In this document: positions 54,002 to 62,813 of the stretch, piece by piece
How the letters are laid out: each line of letters starts with the position of its first letter
How positions within the stretch are numbered: position 1 is the first letter of the stretch
Origin: Pseudacidovorax sp. RU35E
GTDB taxonomy: Bacteria; Pseudomonadota; Gammaproteobacteria; Burkholderiales; Burkholderiaceae_C
Length of the DNA: 64,000 nt
Assembly: GCF_900156165.1 (NCBI RefSeq)
Contig: NZ_FTMY01000003.1
Location: 62,001 to 126,000, forward strand
Reading direction: 5' to 3'
Translations under genes and position numbers: made by a program
The notes under the pieces: model-generated
What the model saw: only the letters and a program-made list of their open reading frames with translations
What the model was told of the DNA's origin: nothing
Databases searched by the model: none

Positions 54002-55240
54002 ATGCGCATCTGCATCCTCGGCGCCGGCATCGTCGGCCTGGCCACCGCCTGGGAACTGCAGGCCCAGGGCCACACCGTGACGGTGGTGGACCGCGCCGCG
54101 CCCGGCAGCGGCACCAGCAGCGGCAATGGCGCGCAGCTGAGCTATTCCTACGTGGCGCCGCTGGCCGACGCTTCCATCTGGGGCCAGCTGCCGTATCTGA
54201 TGTTCTCGGCCGATTCGCCGCTCAAGCTGCGCCCGCAGCTGGACCCCTTGCAATGGCGCTGGGGACTGGGCTTCATGGCCGCGTGCAACGACCGCAGTGC
54301 AGCGCGCACCACGCAGGCCCTGCTGCAGCTGGCCGCGGCGAGCCGGGAGGGCTTCGAGGCGATGCGTGCAGACGTGCAGCCCGACTGCGACTATGCCGAG
54401 GCCGGCAAGCTGGTGCTCTATGGCAGCGCTTCGGGGGTGGAGGCGGCACGCCGGCAGGTGGCCCTGCAGCAATCGCTGGGCGGTGCGGCGCAGCGCGTGG
54501 TGACACCCGACGAGGCGGTTGCGCTGGAACCCGCCCTCGCCGGCTATCACAGTCATTTCGCCGGGGCCGTCCACACCGCCAGCGAATGCGTGGCCGACTG
54601 CCTGAAGGTCTGCCAGGCCGTGGCACAGGCGCTGCAGGCACGCGGAGCGCAGTTCGTCCGGGCCGAGGCACAGGGCTTCGATATCTCGCGCGGCCGCCTG
54701 CAGGCGGTGCGCACACGCGAGCAGGGCGCCATCCCAGCCGATGTCTTCGTGGTCGCCGTGGGCGCCGCCGCGGCGCGCTTCGGCCGCATGCTGGGCGCCT
54801 ACCTGCCGGTCTACCCCCTCAAGGGTTACAGCATCACGCTGCCGGTGCATGACACGCCCGGTGCAGCGCCGGTGGTGAGCGTGACCGACACGACACGCAA
54901 GACGGTGTTCGCGCGCATCGGGCAGCGCCTGCGCGTCGCAGGCATGGCCGAGCTGGTGGGTGAAGACCTGCGCATTCCACCCGCGCGCATCGCCACGCTG
55001 CAGGCCGCCACGCAGGCGGTGTTTCCGCATGCTGCAGTGGAAGGCGCCGATCCCCAGCCCTGGGCCGGCCTGCGGCCGGCCACGCCCAGCGGACTTCCGC
55101 TGGTGGGCCGTGCCGGGCGCGCGCCGGCCAACGTGCTCTTCAACGTCGGCCATGGCGCGCTGGGTTTCACGCTGGCCTTCGGCACGGCGCGCCAGGTGGC
55201 GCACCGGCTGGCCGCGGACGCCACGGCGGCGCCCGTCTGA
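54002..55240 (+). CDS. dadA: D-amino acid dehydrogenase (DadA-like)
   Basis: The 412-residue flavoprotein starts MRICILGAGIVGLATAWELQAQGHTVTVVD, the FAD-binding fold of the DadA family. GTSSGNGAQLSYSYVAPLADA (about 37-57), VYPLKGYSITLP (about 275-286) and WAGLRPATPSGLPLVGR (about 351-367) are family landmarks. It oxidises D-amino acids to 2-oxo acids and passes electrons to the respiratory chain. It lies next to the GltI-like binding protein gene, divergent. The convergent ompW-like gene is 5 bases away. Confidence 0.88.
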   Translation: MRICILGAGIVGLATAWELQAQGHTVTVVDRAAPGSGTSSGNGAQLSYSYVAPLADASIWGQLPYLMFSADSPLKLRPQLDPLQWRWGLGFMAACNDRSAARTTQALLQLAAASREGFEAMRADVQPDCDYAEAGKLVLYGSASGVEAARRQVALQQSLGGAAQRVVTPDEAVALEPALAGYHSHFAGAVHTASECVADCLKVCQAVAQALQARGAQFVRAEAQGFDISRGRLQAVRTREQGAIPADVFVVAVGAAAARFGRMLGAYLPVYPLKGYSITLPVHDTPGAAPVVSVTDTTRKTVFARIGQRLRVAGMAELVGEDLRIPPARIATLQAATQAVFPHAAVEGADPQPWAGLRPATPSGLPLVGRAGRAPANVLFNVGHGALGFTLAFGTARQVAHRLAADATAAPV

Positions 55241-55245
55241 GCCGC

Positions 55246-55986
55246 TCAGAAGCGGTAGGTGGCCGAGAGGTAGGTCACCACCGGGTTCAGCTTGAGCCGT
55301 GCCTCGCTGGTGAGCAGCGGCAGACCGGTCGCCGTGGTGGTGGTCAGCGTCGCCTTGGTCTTGAGCGGGATGTACGACACCGACAGCGACACGCCCCAGT
55401 GGCGGTCGAACTGCCAGGCCGCGCCCACGTTGAACACCGGCGCGAAGGAGCTGTCGAGCTTGGCGGAGGTCACGGTGCTGAGCGGCGGGCGCCCGGCCAG
55501 CCCACCCACCGCGCCCTGCAGCCCGGACGTGAGGCTCACGTCGCTGTACCAGACGTAGGTGCCGCCCACGCCCACGAAGGGACGGAAGGCGTCGTTGCCG
55601 TTGCCGAAGTAGTACTTGCCGAGGATGGTCGGGCTCCACTGCCGGGCCTCGCCCAGTTGGCCGACGCGGGCCAGCGTGCCTTCGCCATTCAGTTTGAACT
55701 TCGGAGGCACGCCGAACACGCCCTCCACGGCCCAGTTGGGGTCGACGAAGTACACCGCGCTCAGACCCAGGGTGTCGGCACTGCTGACACCCGCGCCGGA
55801 GCCCGGCACCACGCTCGGAACGGGCGAGGTCACGGTCAGGGGCTTGCTGGAATCACGCGGGGAGAAATGGAGCCAGCCGGCGCCCAGCACCCAGTCGCCC
55901 GCCTGCTGGGCGAGCGCCGGCGCGGCGGCCAGGCCGCCCAGGGCGGCGAGCGTCAGAGTCTGGAGGAGTCGTTGTTGTCTCTGCAT
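55246..55986 (-). CDS. ompW: OmpW-family outer membrane protein
   Basis: The 246-residue protein has a signal peptide (TLTLAALGGLAAAPALAQQ) and an eight-strand beta-barrel pattern ending in LSATYRF with the terminal Phe of outer membrane proteins. LGLSAVYFVDPNWAVEGVFGVPPKFKL (about 74-100) and PTILGKYYFGNGNDAFRPFVGVGGTYVWY (about 118-146) are OmpW signatures. OmpW barrels pass small hydrophobic molecules. A palindrome GAACG-AC-CGTTC lies 68 bases upstream. Confidence 0.9.
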   Translation of the reverse strand: MQRQQRLLQTLTLAALGGLAAAPALAQQAGDWVLGAGWLHFSPRDSSKPLTVTSPVPSVVPGSGAGVSSADTLGLSAVYFVDPNWAVEGVFGVPPKFKLNGEGTLARVGQLGEARQWSPTILGKYYFGNGNDAFRPFVGVGGTYVWYSDVSLTSGLQGAVGGLAGRPPLSTVTSAKLDSSFAPVFNVGAAWQFDRHWGVSLSVSYIPLKTKATLTTTTATGLPLLTSEARLKLNPVVTYLSATYRF

Positions 55987-56053
55987 GGAAGAGTCCTTTG
56001 GATGAGGGATGCGTGCCGCTCACCCGCTGGACCCAGGCAGAGTCAAACAATGT

Positions 56054-56065
56054 GAACGACCGTTC
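56054..56065. promoter_or_regulatory. Palindrome upstream of ompW
   Basis: GAACG-AC-CGTTC is a short inverted repeat of TetR-operator style in the 84-base gap between the LysR-type gene stop and the ompW start. Control of ompW is possible. No TetR gene is adjacent. Confidence 0.4.
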
Positions 56066-56070
56066 GCTTT

Positions 56071-56985
56071 TTATCCCAAATCGTCGGCGGACGACGTCAG
56101 CGTCTGTCTTACACACGCGAGCAGCGTGCGCATGGCAACCGACTCTGCACCGTGCTCGGCCCGCAACGCGCGCACCGGCACCGGCAGTTCCGGCACCAGG
56201 GCCAGGCGATCGACCTTGGCCGTGTCGGCCGACAGTGCCGTGCAGCCGTCCACCAGCGCCGCGCCCAGGCCGTGATGGGCCATGGCCAGGGCCGCGTGGT
56301 AGGTCTGCACGGTGACCACTGCCTGCAGGCCCACGCCGGCCTCGCGACAGGCCTGGGCCACGCCCAGGCCCAGCGGGTCGCGGCCGTCCAGCGCGATCAC
56401 CGGCACGTCGGCCAGATCGGGCAGCGCCAGCCGCCCGGCCTTCACCAGCGCGGCCGGCAGCAGGCCGCGCGGGGCCACGCAGACCATGCGGCTGTCCGCC
56501 ACCGCCTCGTTGACTAATCCGGCATGCGGCAGCGCGCTGAAGGCGAAGCCGATGTCCGCCTCGCGCAGCAGCAGGGCCGAGACGATCTGCGGCGTGTGCA
56601 GGGCCTCCACGCGGATGGCCACCGCCGGATGCCGGGCGCGGAAGGCGACCAGCGCCCGCGGCAGCACCTCGTGGGTCAGCGCCATCACCGCCAGGATGCG
56701 CAGCTCGCCCGCCACCTCGCCGCCATGGCGCAGCTGGCTGGCCAGGCGCTGCACCTCGTCGAGCTGCGCGAACAGCCGCTCGATGCGCGGATACAGCGCC
56801 TGCGCCTCGGCCGTGGGAATGAGCCGTCCCTTGGCACGCCGGAACAGCGCGAAGCCCAGCTGAAGCTCGGCATGCTGCAGCGTGCGGCTGACCGCCGGCT
56901 GCGTGACGTTGATGAGCCGCGCCGCCGCGCTCACGCTGCCGGTGAGCATCACGGCATTGAAGACCTCGATGTGGCGCAGGCGCAT
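56071..56985 (-). CDS. LysR-family transcriptional regulator
   Basis: The 304-residue protein begins at a CTG/ATG-type start giving MRLRHIEVFNAVMLTGSVSAAARLINVTQPAVSRTLQHAELQLGFALFRR, the LysR HTH (about 4-60). A periplasmic-binding-fold effector domain (about 90-295) follows. The HTH resembles the OccR/NocR/LysR amino-acid group. Target genes are not evident; no divergent partner exists here because the upstream adenosyltransferase gene is codirectional, 9 bases away. It may regulate ompW downstream. Confidence 0.9.
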   Translation of the reverse strand: MRLRHIEVFNAVMLTGSVSAAARLINVTQPAVSRTLQHAELQLGFALFRRAKGRLIPTAEAQALYPRIERLFAQLDEVQRLASQLRHGGEVAGELRILAVMALTHEVLPRALVAFRARHPAVAIRVEALHTPQIVSALLLREADIGFAFSALPHAGLVNEAVADSRMVCVAPRGLLPAALVKAGRLALPDLADVPVIALDGRDPLGLGVAQACREAGVGLQAVVTVQTYHAALAMAHHGLGAALVDGCTALSADTAKVDRLALVPELPVPVRALRAEHGAESVAMRTLLACVRQTLTSSADDLG

Positions 56986-56994
56986 GCGGCGCTG

Positions 56995-57579
56995 TCAGTC
57001 GCCGGAGGCCGATGCGTCCTGCGCCGCGCGCGCCATGCGCTCGCTCTTCCAGTAGACGTCGTCGCCGCCATCCATGCGGTTGAGCACGCGGGCCAGCACG
57101 AAGAGCAGATCTGAGAGCCGGTTGAGGTAGCGCCGAGGTGCGTCGTTGACCACCTCCACCGCGCCCAGCGCGACGATGGCCCGCTCGGCCCGGCGCGCCA
57201 CGGTGCGGCACACATGGGCCTGTGAGGCGGCCCGGGTGCCGGCCGGCAGGATGAATTCGGCCAGGCGCGGCAGCGCGGCGTTGTGCATCTCCAGCGCCTG
57301 GTCCAGCTGCAGCAGCGCCTCGTCCTTGAGCAGCGTGTAGCCGGGCATGGCCAGCTCGCCGCCCAGGTTGAAGAGCTGGTGCTGCACATCGACCAGCAGC
57401 TCGCGCACCTCGGCGGGCAGCGGCTCGCACAGCAGCAGGCCGATGTGGGAGTTGAGCTCGTCCACGTCGCCCATGGCATGCACGCGCAGGTGGCCCTTGG
57501 AGACGCGGGTGTTGTCGCCCAGGCCGGTGCTGCCGTCGTCGCCGGTGCGCGTGGCGATCTGGGTGAGGCGGTTGCCCAT
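56995..57579 (-). CDS. Cob(I)alamin adenosyltransferase, PduO type
   Basis: The 194-residue protein starts at ATG 57579. TRTGDDGSTGLGDNTRVSKGHLRVHAMGDVDELNSHIG (about 10-47) is the ATP-binding signature of PduO/MMAB adenosyltransferases, and CRTVARRAERAIVAL (about 122-136) and RYLNRLSDLLFVLARVLNR (about 147-165) complete the five-helix bundle. It makes adenosylcobalamin from cob(I)alamin and ATP. No B12 enzyme or synthesis gene is adjacent and I see no cobalamin riboswitch in the 80-base divergent gap. It is upstream of the LysR gene, possibly one transcript. Confidence 0.94.
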   Translation of the reverse strand: MGNRLTQIATRTGDDGSTGLGDNTRVSKGHLRVHAMGDVDELNSHIGLLLCEPLPAEVRELLVDVQHQLFNLGGELAMPGYTLLKDEALLQLDQALEMHNAALPRLAEFILPAGTRAASQAHVCRTVARRAERAIVALGAVEVVNDAPRRYLNRLSDLLFVLARVLNRMDGGDDVYWKSERMARAAQDASASGD

Positions 57580-57659
57580 GCGGAATCCTTCCTTGACTGC
57601 GGTTCCTAGAATGGTAGACCCGCACCGGCATACGCCCGGCCGCTTGAAGGAGACACCCC

Positions 57660-59084
57660 ATGAACGCCCCCGCCGACCTCGCCCGCCTGCATCCCGCCGT
57701 GGCACCGCGCCCGGTGCCCGACTCGCTGCTGGCCGCACTGCGCGAGCGCTTCGGCGCGCAATGTTCCACGGCGATGGCCGTGCGCGAGCAGCATGGGCGC
57801 GACGAGTCGCCCTTCGACGTGCCGCCGCCTGCCGCCGTCGTCTTTGCCGAAAGCACGCGCGACGTGGCCGATGCGGTGAAGCTCGCATCGGACGCGGACG
57901 TGCCCGTGATCCCCTTCGGCGTGGGCTCTTCGTTGGAAGGCCACCTGCTGGCCGTGCAGGGCGGCATCAGCATCGACCTGTCGCGCATGAACCAGGTGCT
58001 GGCGGTGAATGCCGAAGACCTCACGGTGACCGTGCAGCCGGGCGTGACCCGTCGGCAACTCAATGTGGAGTTGCGTTCCAGCGGGCTGTTCTTTCCCATC
58101 GACCCGGGCGCGGATGCGTCCATCGGCGGCATGACGGCCACGCGCGCCAGCGGCACGAATGCCGTGCGCTACGGCACCATGCGCGAGAACGTACTCGCGC
58201 TGGAGGTGGTGACGGCCAGCGGCGAGACCATCCGCACCGGCACACGGGCGCGCAAGTCCTCGGCCGGCTACGACCTCACGCGGCTGATCGTGGGTAGCGA
58301 AGGCACGCTGGGCATCGCCACCGAGATCACCCTGCGCATCTATCCGCTGCCCGAAGCGGTGTCGGCCGCCATCTGCTCCTTCCCGAGCATCGAGGCGGCG
58401 GTGCACACGACCATCCAGGTCATCCAGCTGGGCGTGCCGATCGCACGGGTGGAGCTGATCGACGTGAACTCGGTGCGCATGGTCAATGCCCATTCCAAGC
58501 TGAGCCTGCGCGAGCAGCCGATGCTGCTGATGGAGTTCCACGGATCGCCCGCCGGCGTGCAGGAGCAGGCCGAGACGGTGCAGGCCATCGCCAGCGAGAT
58601 GGGCGGCAACGACTTCGAATGGGCCACCACGCCGGAAGAACGCACCCGGCTGTGGACGGCGCGGCACAACGCCTACTTCGCGGCCGTGCAGTCACGCCCC
58701 GGATGCCGCGCCGTGACCACCGACACCTGCGTGCCCATCTCGCGCCTGGCCGACTGCCTGCTGGCCTCGGTGGACGAGGTGGACGCCAGCGGCATCCCCT
58801 ACTTCCTGGTGGGCCACGTGGGCGACGGCAACTTCCACTTCGGCTACCTGATCGATCCACACGACCCCGACGAGCGCCTGCGCGCCGAGCAGCTGAGCCA
58901 CAACCTGGTGTCGCGCGCCATCGCCATGGGCGGCACCTGCACCGGCGAGCACGGCATCGGGCTGCACAAGATGGGCTTCCTGATCGACGAGGCCGGCGAA
59001 GGCGCGGTGGCGATGATGCGCACGCTGAAGAAGGCGCTGGATCCGAAGAACATCCTCAACCCGGGGAAGATCTTCAGCCTTTGA
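57660..59084 (+). CDS. FAD-linked D-lactate dehydrogenase/GlcD-like oxidoreductase
   Basis: The 474-residue protein has a PCMH-type FAD domain (about 55-235: VIPFGVGSSLEGHLLAVQGGISIDLSRM; GADASIGGMTATRASGTNAVRYGTM) and a C-terminal FAD-oxidase domain with HVGDGNFHFGYLID (about 383-396) and GGTCTGEHGIGLHKM (about 423-437), which hold the metal-binding His/Glu. It oxidises D-lactate or a similar 2-hydroxy acid to the 2-oxo acid, passing electrons to cytochrome or quinone. It is divergent from the adenosyltransferase gene; TTGACT (57593) with TAGACC 16 bases on is a weak promoter candidate. Confidence 0.9.
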   Translation: MNAPADLARLHPAVAPRPVPDSLLAALRERFGAQCSTAMAVREQHGRDESPFDVPPPAAVVFAESTRDVADAVKLASDADVPVIPFGVGSSLEGHLLAVQGGISIDLSRMNQVLAVNAEDLTVTVQPGVTRRQLNVELRSSGLFFPIDPGADASIGGMTATRASGTNAVRYGTMRENVLALEVVTASGETIRTGTRARKSSAGYDLTRLIVGSEGTLGIATEITLRIYPLPEAVSAAICSFPSIEAAVHTTIQVIQLGVPIARVELIDVNSVRMVNAHSKLSLREQPMLLMEFHGSPAGVQEQAETVQAIASEMGGNDFEWATTPEERTRLWTARHNAYFAAVQSRPGCRAVTTDTCVPISRLADCLLASVDEVDASGIPYFLVGHVGDGNFHFGYLIDPHDPDERLRAEQLSHNLVSRAIAMGGTCTGEHGIGLHKMGFLIDEAGEGAVAMMRTLKKALDPKNILNPGKIFSL

Positions 59085-59168
59085 AGGCGGCGCTGCGGCC
59101 TTGCCACGGCTTCGACGGGCTTGGCCTGGACGGGTGGGTGAGGAAGCCGGCATGCACCGGCCGCGCGC

Positions 59169-60071
59169 TCACTTCTTCGGCCGCGGCGCCGAGGTCTGCG
59201 ACGGCGCGACGCCGCCATCCACGCCCAGCCGGCCACCGCCGCCCAGGCCCTGGCCGCGCACCGTCTGCGCCTGGTAGTTGCGCAACGACACCACCATCTG
59301 GTTGTAGGCGTCCATGAAGGCGGCGCTGATGACCTTGCCCTGCGCCGTGTTGGCATAACCCCCCACCGCACCACCGGCCCGCCCGCCGAAGAGCGAGCCC
59401 ATGGCGCCGAAATCCGTCTTGGAGGCGCTGCCCTCGGCCGCCGCGATCTGCACGCCCGAGCGGTTGTCGATCAAGGTCAGCAGGGTGCTGGCTTCCTTGG
59501 TCTGCATGCTGCCGCCCACGGCCGCCAGCGCGCGGCCCCGGTTGCCGCCGATCAGGCCGCCCAGCGTGCCGCCGATGCCGCCCGCGTCGTTGTTGTTGAA
59601 GACGACCTCCGGCGACAGGCCGTAGTCCGAGGCCACCATCTGGCCGCGGCCGACGTTGCTGCCCTGGCGCATCTCGCCGGACTGCATCAGCGCGCGTTCG
59701 CGGCTCATGGCATTCATGCCGGCGGCGCCGCGCTCCACCACCACGAAGCAGTTGGACTGCTGGACCATCAGCCGCAGCAGGGTGGCCGTGGGCGGCAGCT
59801 TGTACTGGTTGGTCAGCACGGTGTACCAGCCGGCCGACTGGTTCTCGATGAGGGAGACGGTGCCCAGTGGCGATTCGCAGCGTTCCAGCTGGCCGCTGGC
59901 GTTGACGCTGGTGCCACCCGCCGCGCCGCCGGTGGCCACGGTCTTGGCGGCCTGGCTACCCATCTGCATGTCGGTGGTCTGGCAGCCGGCCAGGGCCAGC
60001 AGGCTGGCTGCAGCGGCAATGGCCATGTGCAGGGTTCGCGGACGGCGGCGGTGGACAAGGGAGTGCGGCAT
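59169..60071 (-). CDS. CsgG-like exported lipoprotein
   Basis: The 300-residue protein starts at ATG 60071; ATG 60026 is an alternative just before the signal. The lipobox LLALAGC has Cys at residue 30. The core resembles CsgG/peptidoglycan-binding-like proteins (VERGAAGMNAMSRERALMQSGEMRQGSN, about 110-137; ASDYGLSPEVVF; STLLTLIDNRSGVQIAAAEGSASK). Gly-rich loops follow (about 160-180 and 225-240). It would be an outer-membrane lipoprotein; whether it forms a curli-like pore is unknown, and no csg genes are nearby. Confidence 0.78.
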   Translation of the reverse strand: MPHSLVHRRRPRTLHMAIAAAASLLALAGCQTTDMQMGSQAAKTVATGGAAGGTSVNASGQLERCESPLGTVSLIENQSAGWYTVLTNQYKLPPTATLLRLMVQQSNCFVVVERGAAGMNAMSRERALMQSGEMRQGSNVGRGQMVASDYGLSPEVVFNNNDAGGIGGTLGGLIGGNRGRALAAVGGSMQTKEASTLLTLIDNRSGVQIAAAEGSASKTDFGAMGSLFGGRAGGAVGGYANTAQGKVISAAFMDAYNQMVVSLRNYQAQTVRGQGLGGGGRLGVDGGVAPSQTSAPRPKK

Positions 60072-60298
60072 GGTCGACTCGGCAGCTTCGATGGAAGGAC
60101 GCTCGCTGGGCCATGGGGCCGCAGGCAGGCAGATGCGGCGCAGCTTACGGGCGCGTCGCCGCGCAGCCATCCATCGAAAGTCGGAGTCGGCGGCATAGGC
60201 CGCTGCGCGCCTGGCCTATGAACATCGGACGGACCGCGGACCGGTGCCGAGGTCGGCGCGGCACCGGTCACGGCGGCCTTCCGGCCCGGGCGGCCGCG

Positions 60299-61279
60299 TC
60301 AGTTGCCCGTGCCGGTCGCGGTCGTGCCGCGCAGCCGATCGATCAGGCCATTGAGCGCCTCCAGCGAGCCGAAGTGGATCGCCAGCTCGCCGCTCATCTG
60401 CATCTGGCCGCCGCGCTTGCTCTGCTTCTTGATGCGCACCTCGACGGCGGCGGTGAGCAGGTCGGCCAGTTCCTCCTCCACGCGCTGCAGGTCGCGCGGC
60501 TTCTCGGGCGCGGCGCGCTGGGCCTGGGGCTGCAGGCTGAATTCGGCCGAGAGTTTCTTGACCAGGCCCTCGGTCTCACGCACCGACAGCTTGCGGGCCA
60601 CGATCTGGTTGGCGGCCGTGATCTGTGCGGCGCGGTCCAGCGCCAGGAGCGCGCGTGCATGGCCCATGTCCAGGTCGCCGGCCATCAGCAGGCCCTGCAC
60701 CGGATCGGCCAAGTTGAGCAGGCGCAGCAGATTGCTGGCGGCGCTGCGCGAGCGGCCCACGGCCTGGGCGGCCTGCTCGTGCGTGAGGCCGAACTCGTTG
60801 ACCAGCCGCTGCAGGCCCTGGGCCTCTTCCAGCGGATTGAGGTCCTCGCGCTGGATGTTCTCGATCAGCGACATGGCCGCGGCGGCCTCGTTGGGCACGT
60901 CGCGCACCAGCACGGGCACGCTGTCCAGGCCGGCGATCTTCGCGGCGCGGAAGCGGCGCTCGCCGGCGATGATTTCGTATTCGGCGTTCTTGGCGGCCGC
61001 CTGCTCGGTATCGAGCCGGCGCACCAGGATCGGCTGCATGATGCCCTGGGCCTTGATGCTCTCGGCCAGCTCGTACAGCGCGCCCTCGTCCATCCGGGTG
61101 CGGGGCTGGTAGACGCCCGCCACCATCTGGTTCAGGGCCAGGGTGCTGGGATTGCCGTCGCGAGGGGGCGCACCGGAGCCTGCTTCGGCCGTGGCCGTGT
61201 CGTCGGTGGTGCGGCCCGCAGCGGGGCCCAGCAGGGCTTCGAGGCCGCGTCCGAGGCCCTTGGGTTTCTTGGTTGCCAT
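60299..61279 (-). CDS. parB: Chromosome partitioning protein ParB
   Basis: The 326-residue protein starts at ATG 61279 (MATKKPKGLGRGLEALLG, the usual ParB start that contacts ParA). The CTP-binding ParB/Srx domain has IMQPILVRRL and IIAGERRFRAAKIAGL (about 80-120). The HTH region LTHEQAAQAVGRSRSAASNLLRLLNL (about 165-190) binds parS, and the C-terminus dimerises. With ParA and parS it segregates the origin region. A parS-like site is at 63587 in rsmG. A hydrolase gene lies between parA and parB. Confidence 0.96.
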   Translation of the reverse strand: MATKKPKGLGRGLEALLGPAAGRTTDDTATAEAGSGAPPRDGNPSTLALNQMVAGVYQPRTRMDEGALYELAESIKAQGIMQPILVRRLDTEQAAAKNAEYEIIAGERRFRAAKIAGLDSVPVLVRDVPNEAAAAMSLIENIQREDLNPLEEAQGLQRLVNEFGLTHEQAAQAVGRSRSAASNLLRLLNLADPVQGLLMAGDLDMGHARALLALDRAAQITAANQIVARKLSVRETEGLVKKLSAEFSLQPQAQRAAPEKPRDLQRVEEELADLLTAAVEVRIKKQSKRGGQMQMSGELAIHFGSLEALNGLIDRLRGTTATGTGN

Positions 61280-61857
61280 CAGCAGGAGGAAGAAGTGGGT
61301 TGCGGGGGCCGGATGAGCGGATCCAGCAGGGCGCGGCCTTCCGGCCAGTCGCCCAGGCCCGAGTCGGCGTTGAGGTGGCCGCGGGCGCCGGCATCCACGA
61401 AGCGGGCGCCCCAGTGGCGCGCCAGGTCGCGAGCCTTGTCGGCGTCGCAATAGGGATCGTTGGTGGAGCTCACCAGCACGGCCGGGAAGGGCAAGGCCCG
61501 GCGCGCGATGGGCGCCCAGCCGGGGATCTGGTGGCGTAGCGATTCGCGCTCGACATCACCGGGCGCCACCAGCAGCGCGCCTTGCACGCGGGACGTGTGG
61601 CGCGAATGGGCGGCCCAGGCCGCGGTCAGGATGCAGCCCAGGCTGTGGGCGGCCAGCACCACCGGCCCGGGCGCCGCAAGGACCGCTTCTTCCAGCCTTG
61701 CACACCAGTCGCCACGCAGGGGGCGCGTCCAGTCGTGCTGTTCGATGCGGTGGTCACCGTGCAGGGCCTCCCAGCGCGTCTGCCAGTGGCCGGGTCCGCT
61801 GTTCTGCCAACCCGGTAACAGAAAGATGGAAATTGGCGCGGCGGAGTCTGGATTCAT
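61279..61857 (-). CDS. RBBP9/YdeN-type alpha/beta hydrolase between parA and parB
   Basis: The 192-residue protein has the RBBP9-like start FLLPGWQNSGPGHWQTRWE (about 12-30), nucleophile elbow AAHSLGCILTAAW (about 69-81), acid region SSTNDPYCDADKA (about 129-141) and late His in ARGHLNADSG (about 157-166). Serine hydrolase activity is expected; the substrate is unknown. Its stop overlaps the parB start (TGATG), so it is translated together with parB. I believe a similar gene occurs here in related genomes, which a synteny search could test. Confidence 0.88.
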   Translation of the reverse strand: MNPDSAAPISIFLLPGWQNSGPGHWQTRWEALHGDHRIEQHDWTRPLRGDWCARLEEAVLAAPGPVVLAAHSLGCILTAAWAAHSRHTSRVQGALLVAPGDVERESLRHQIPGWAPIARRALPFPAVLVSSTNDPYCDADKARDLARHWGARFVDAGARGHLNADSGLGDWPEGRALLDPLIRPPQPTSSSC

Positions 61858-61877
61858 TGCTATGAAAAACGTAGCGA

Positions 61878-62771
61878 TCAGCCGCGCTCGGACGACTTGG
61901 CGTCCGGGACGCCGGACAGCGTGCCGGCTCGCGCTTCGTCGGCCACGGCCTCCAGCACCGGCACCGTCTTCGGTGCCGCAGACCCGGTTGTGGACGAGGC
62001 ACTCGCGGGTGGCATCTTGCGGACCAGCTCTTCCGCGAACGCCACATAAGCCTGGCTGCCGCGCGCCCCGGCGTCGAACACCACGCCGGGGAGCCCATAG
62101 CTGGGTGCCTCGGCAAGGCGCACGTTCCGGGGGATCACGGTGTCGAACACCTTGTCGCCGAAGTGCGCCTTCAGCTGATCACTCACCTGCTGCTGCAGCG
62201 TGATGCGCGGATCGAACATCACCCGCAGCAGGCCGATGATCTGCAGGTTCTTGTTGAGGTTGGCGTGCACCTGCTTGATGGTGTTGACCAGATCGGTCAG
62301 GCCTTCGAGCGCGAAGTACTCGCACTGCATGGGCACGATCACGCCATGGGCGGCACACAGGCCGTTGAGCGTCAGCAGGCTGAGCGAGGGCGGACAGTCG
62401 ATGAGCACGAAGTCGTACTCAGCGCCCACCGCGGCCAGCGCGGTGCGCAAGCGCTTCTCGCGGCGGTCCAGGGCGACCATCTCCACCTCGGCGCCCGCCA
62501 GCTCGCGATTGGCGGGCAGCACGTCGTAGCCGCAGGCCTCCACCGACACGCGGGCCTCGGCCACCGAGGCGGACTCGAGCAGCACGTCGTAGACGGTGTA
62601 TTCGGCGCTGCGCTTGTCGATGCCCGAGCCCATGGTCGCGTTGCCCTGCGGATCGAGGTCGATCATCAGCACGCGTTGACCCACCTTCGCCAGGCCGGCG
62701 GCGAGGTTGACGGTGGTGGTGGTCTTGCCCACCCCACCTTTCTGGTTGGCGATGCAGAAGATGCGGGCCAT
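61878..62771 (-). CDS. parA: Chromosome partitioning ATPase ParA
   Basis: The 297-residue protein begins [22 protein letters not shown] with the deviant Walker A (KGGVGKTT, about 11-18). Walker A', IDLDPQGNATMGSG (about 38-51), and FVLIDCPPSLSLLTLNGL (about 120-137) follow. The C-terminal 45 residues are a Ser/Ala/Pro-rich tail beyond the usual Soj length. It cycles on DNA and is stimulated by ParB at parS. First gene of parA-hydrolase-parB; rsmG and the LysE gene are upstream on the same strand. Confidence 0.96.
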   Translation of the reverse strand: MARIFCIANQKGGVGKTTTTVNLAAGLAKVGQRVLMIDLDPQGNATMGSGIDKRSAEYTVYDVLLESASVAEARVSVEACGYDVLPANRELAGAEVEMVALDRREKRLRTALAAVGAEYDFVLIDCPPSLSLLTLNGLCAAHGVIVPMQCEYFALEGLTDLVNTIKQVHANLNKNLQIIGLLRVMFDPRITLQQQVSDQLKAHFGDKVFDTVIPRNVRLAEAPSYGLPGVVFDAGARGSQAYVAFAEELVRKMPPASASSTTGSAAPKTVPVLEAVADEARAGTLSGVPDAKSSERG

Positions 62772-62813
62772 GTCGCTTGGATTCCTGATGTCGACGGTCG
62801 GGACCGTGAAGCT

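Noticed and set aside
57580-57659. Cobalamin riboswitch before the PduO-type adenosyltransferase gene
   Set aside because: The gap is only 80 bases and shows no B12-box-like sequence or adequate structure.
59101-59135. Fourth copy of the GTTCGCGCTGAGC..GTCGAAG repeat (CTTCGACGGGCTT)
   Set aside because: Only about a dozen bases agree, too few to separate from chance.
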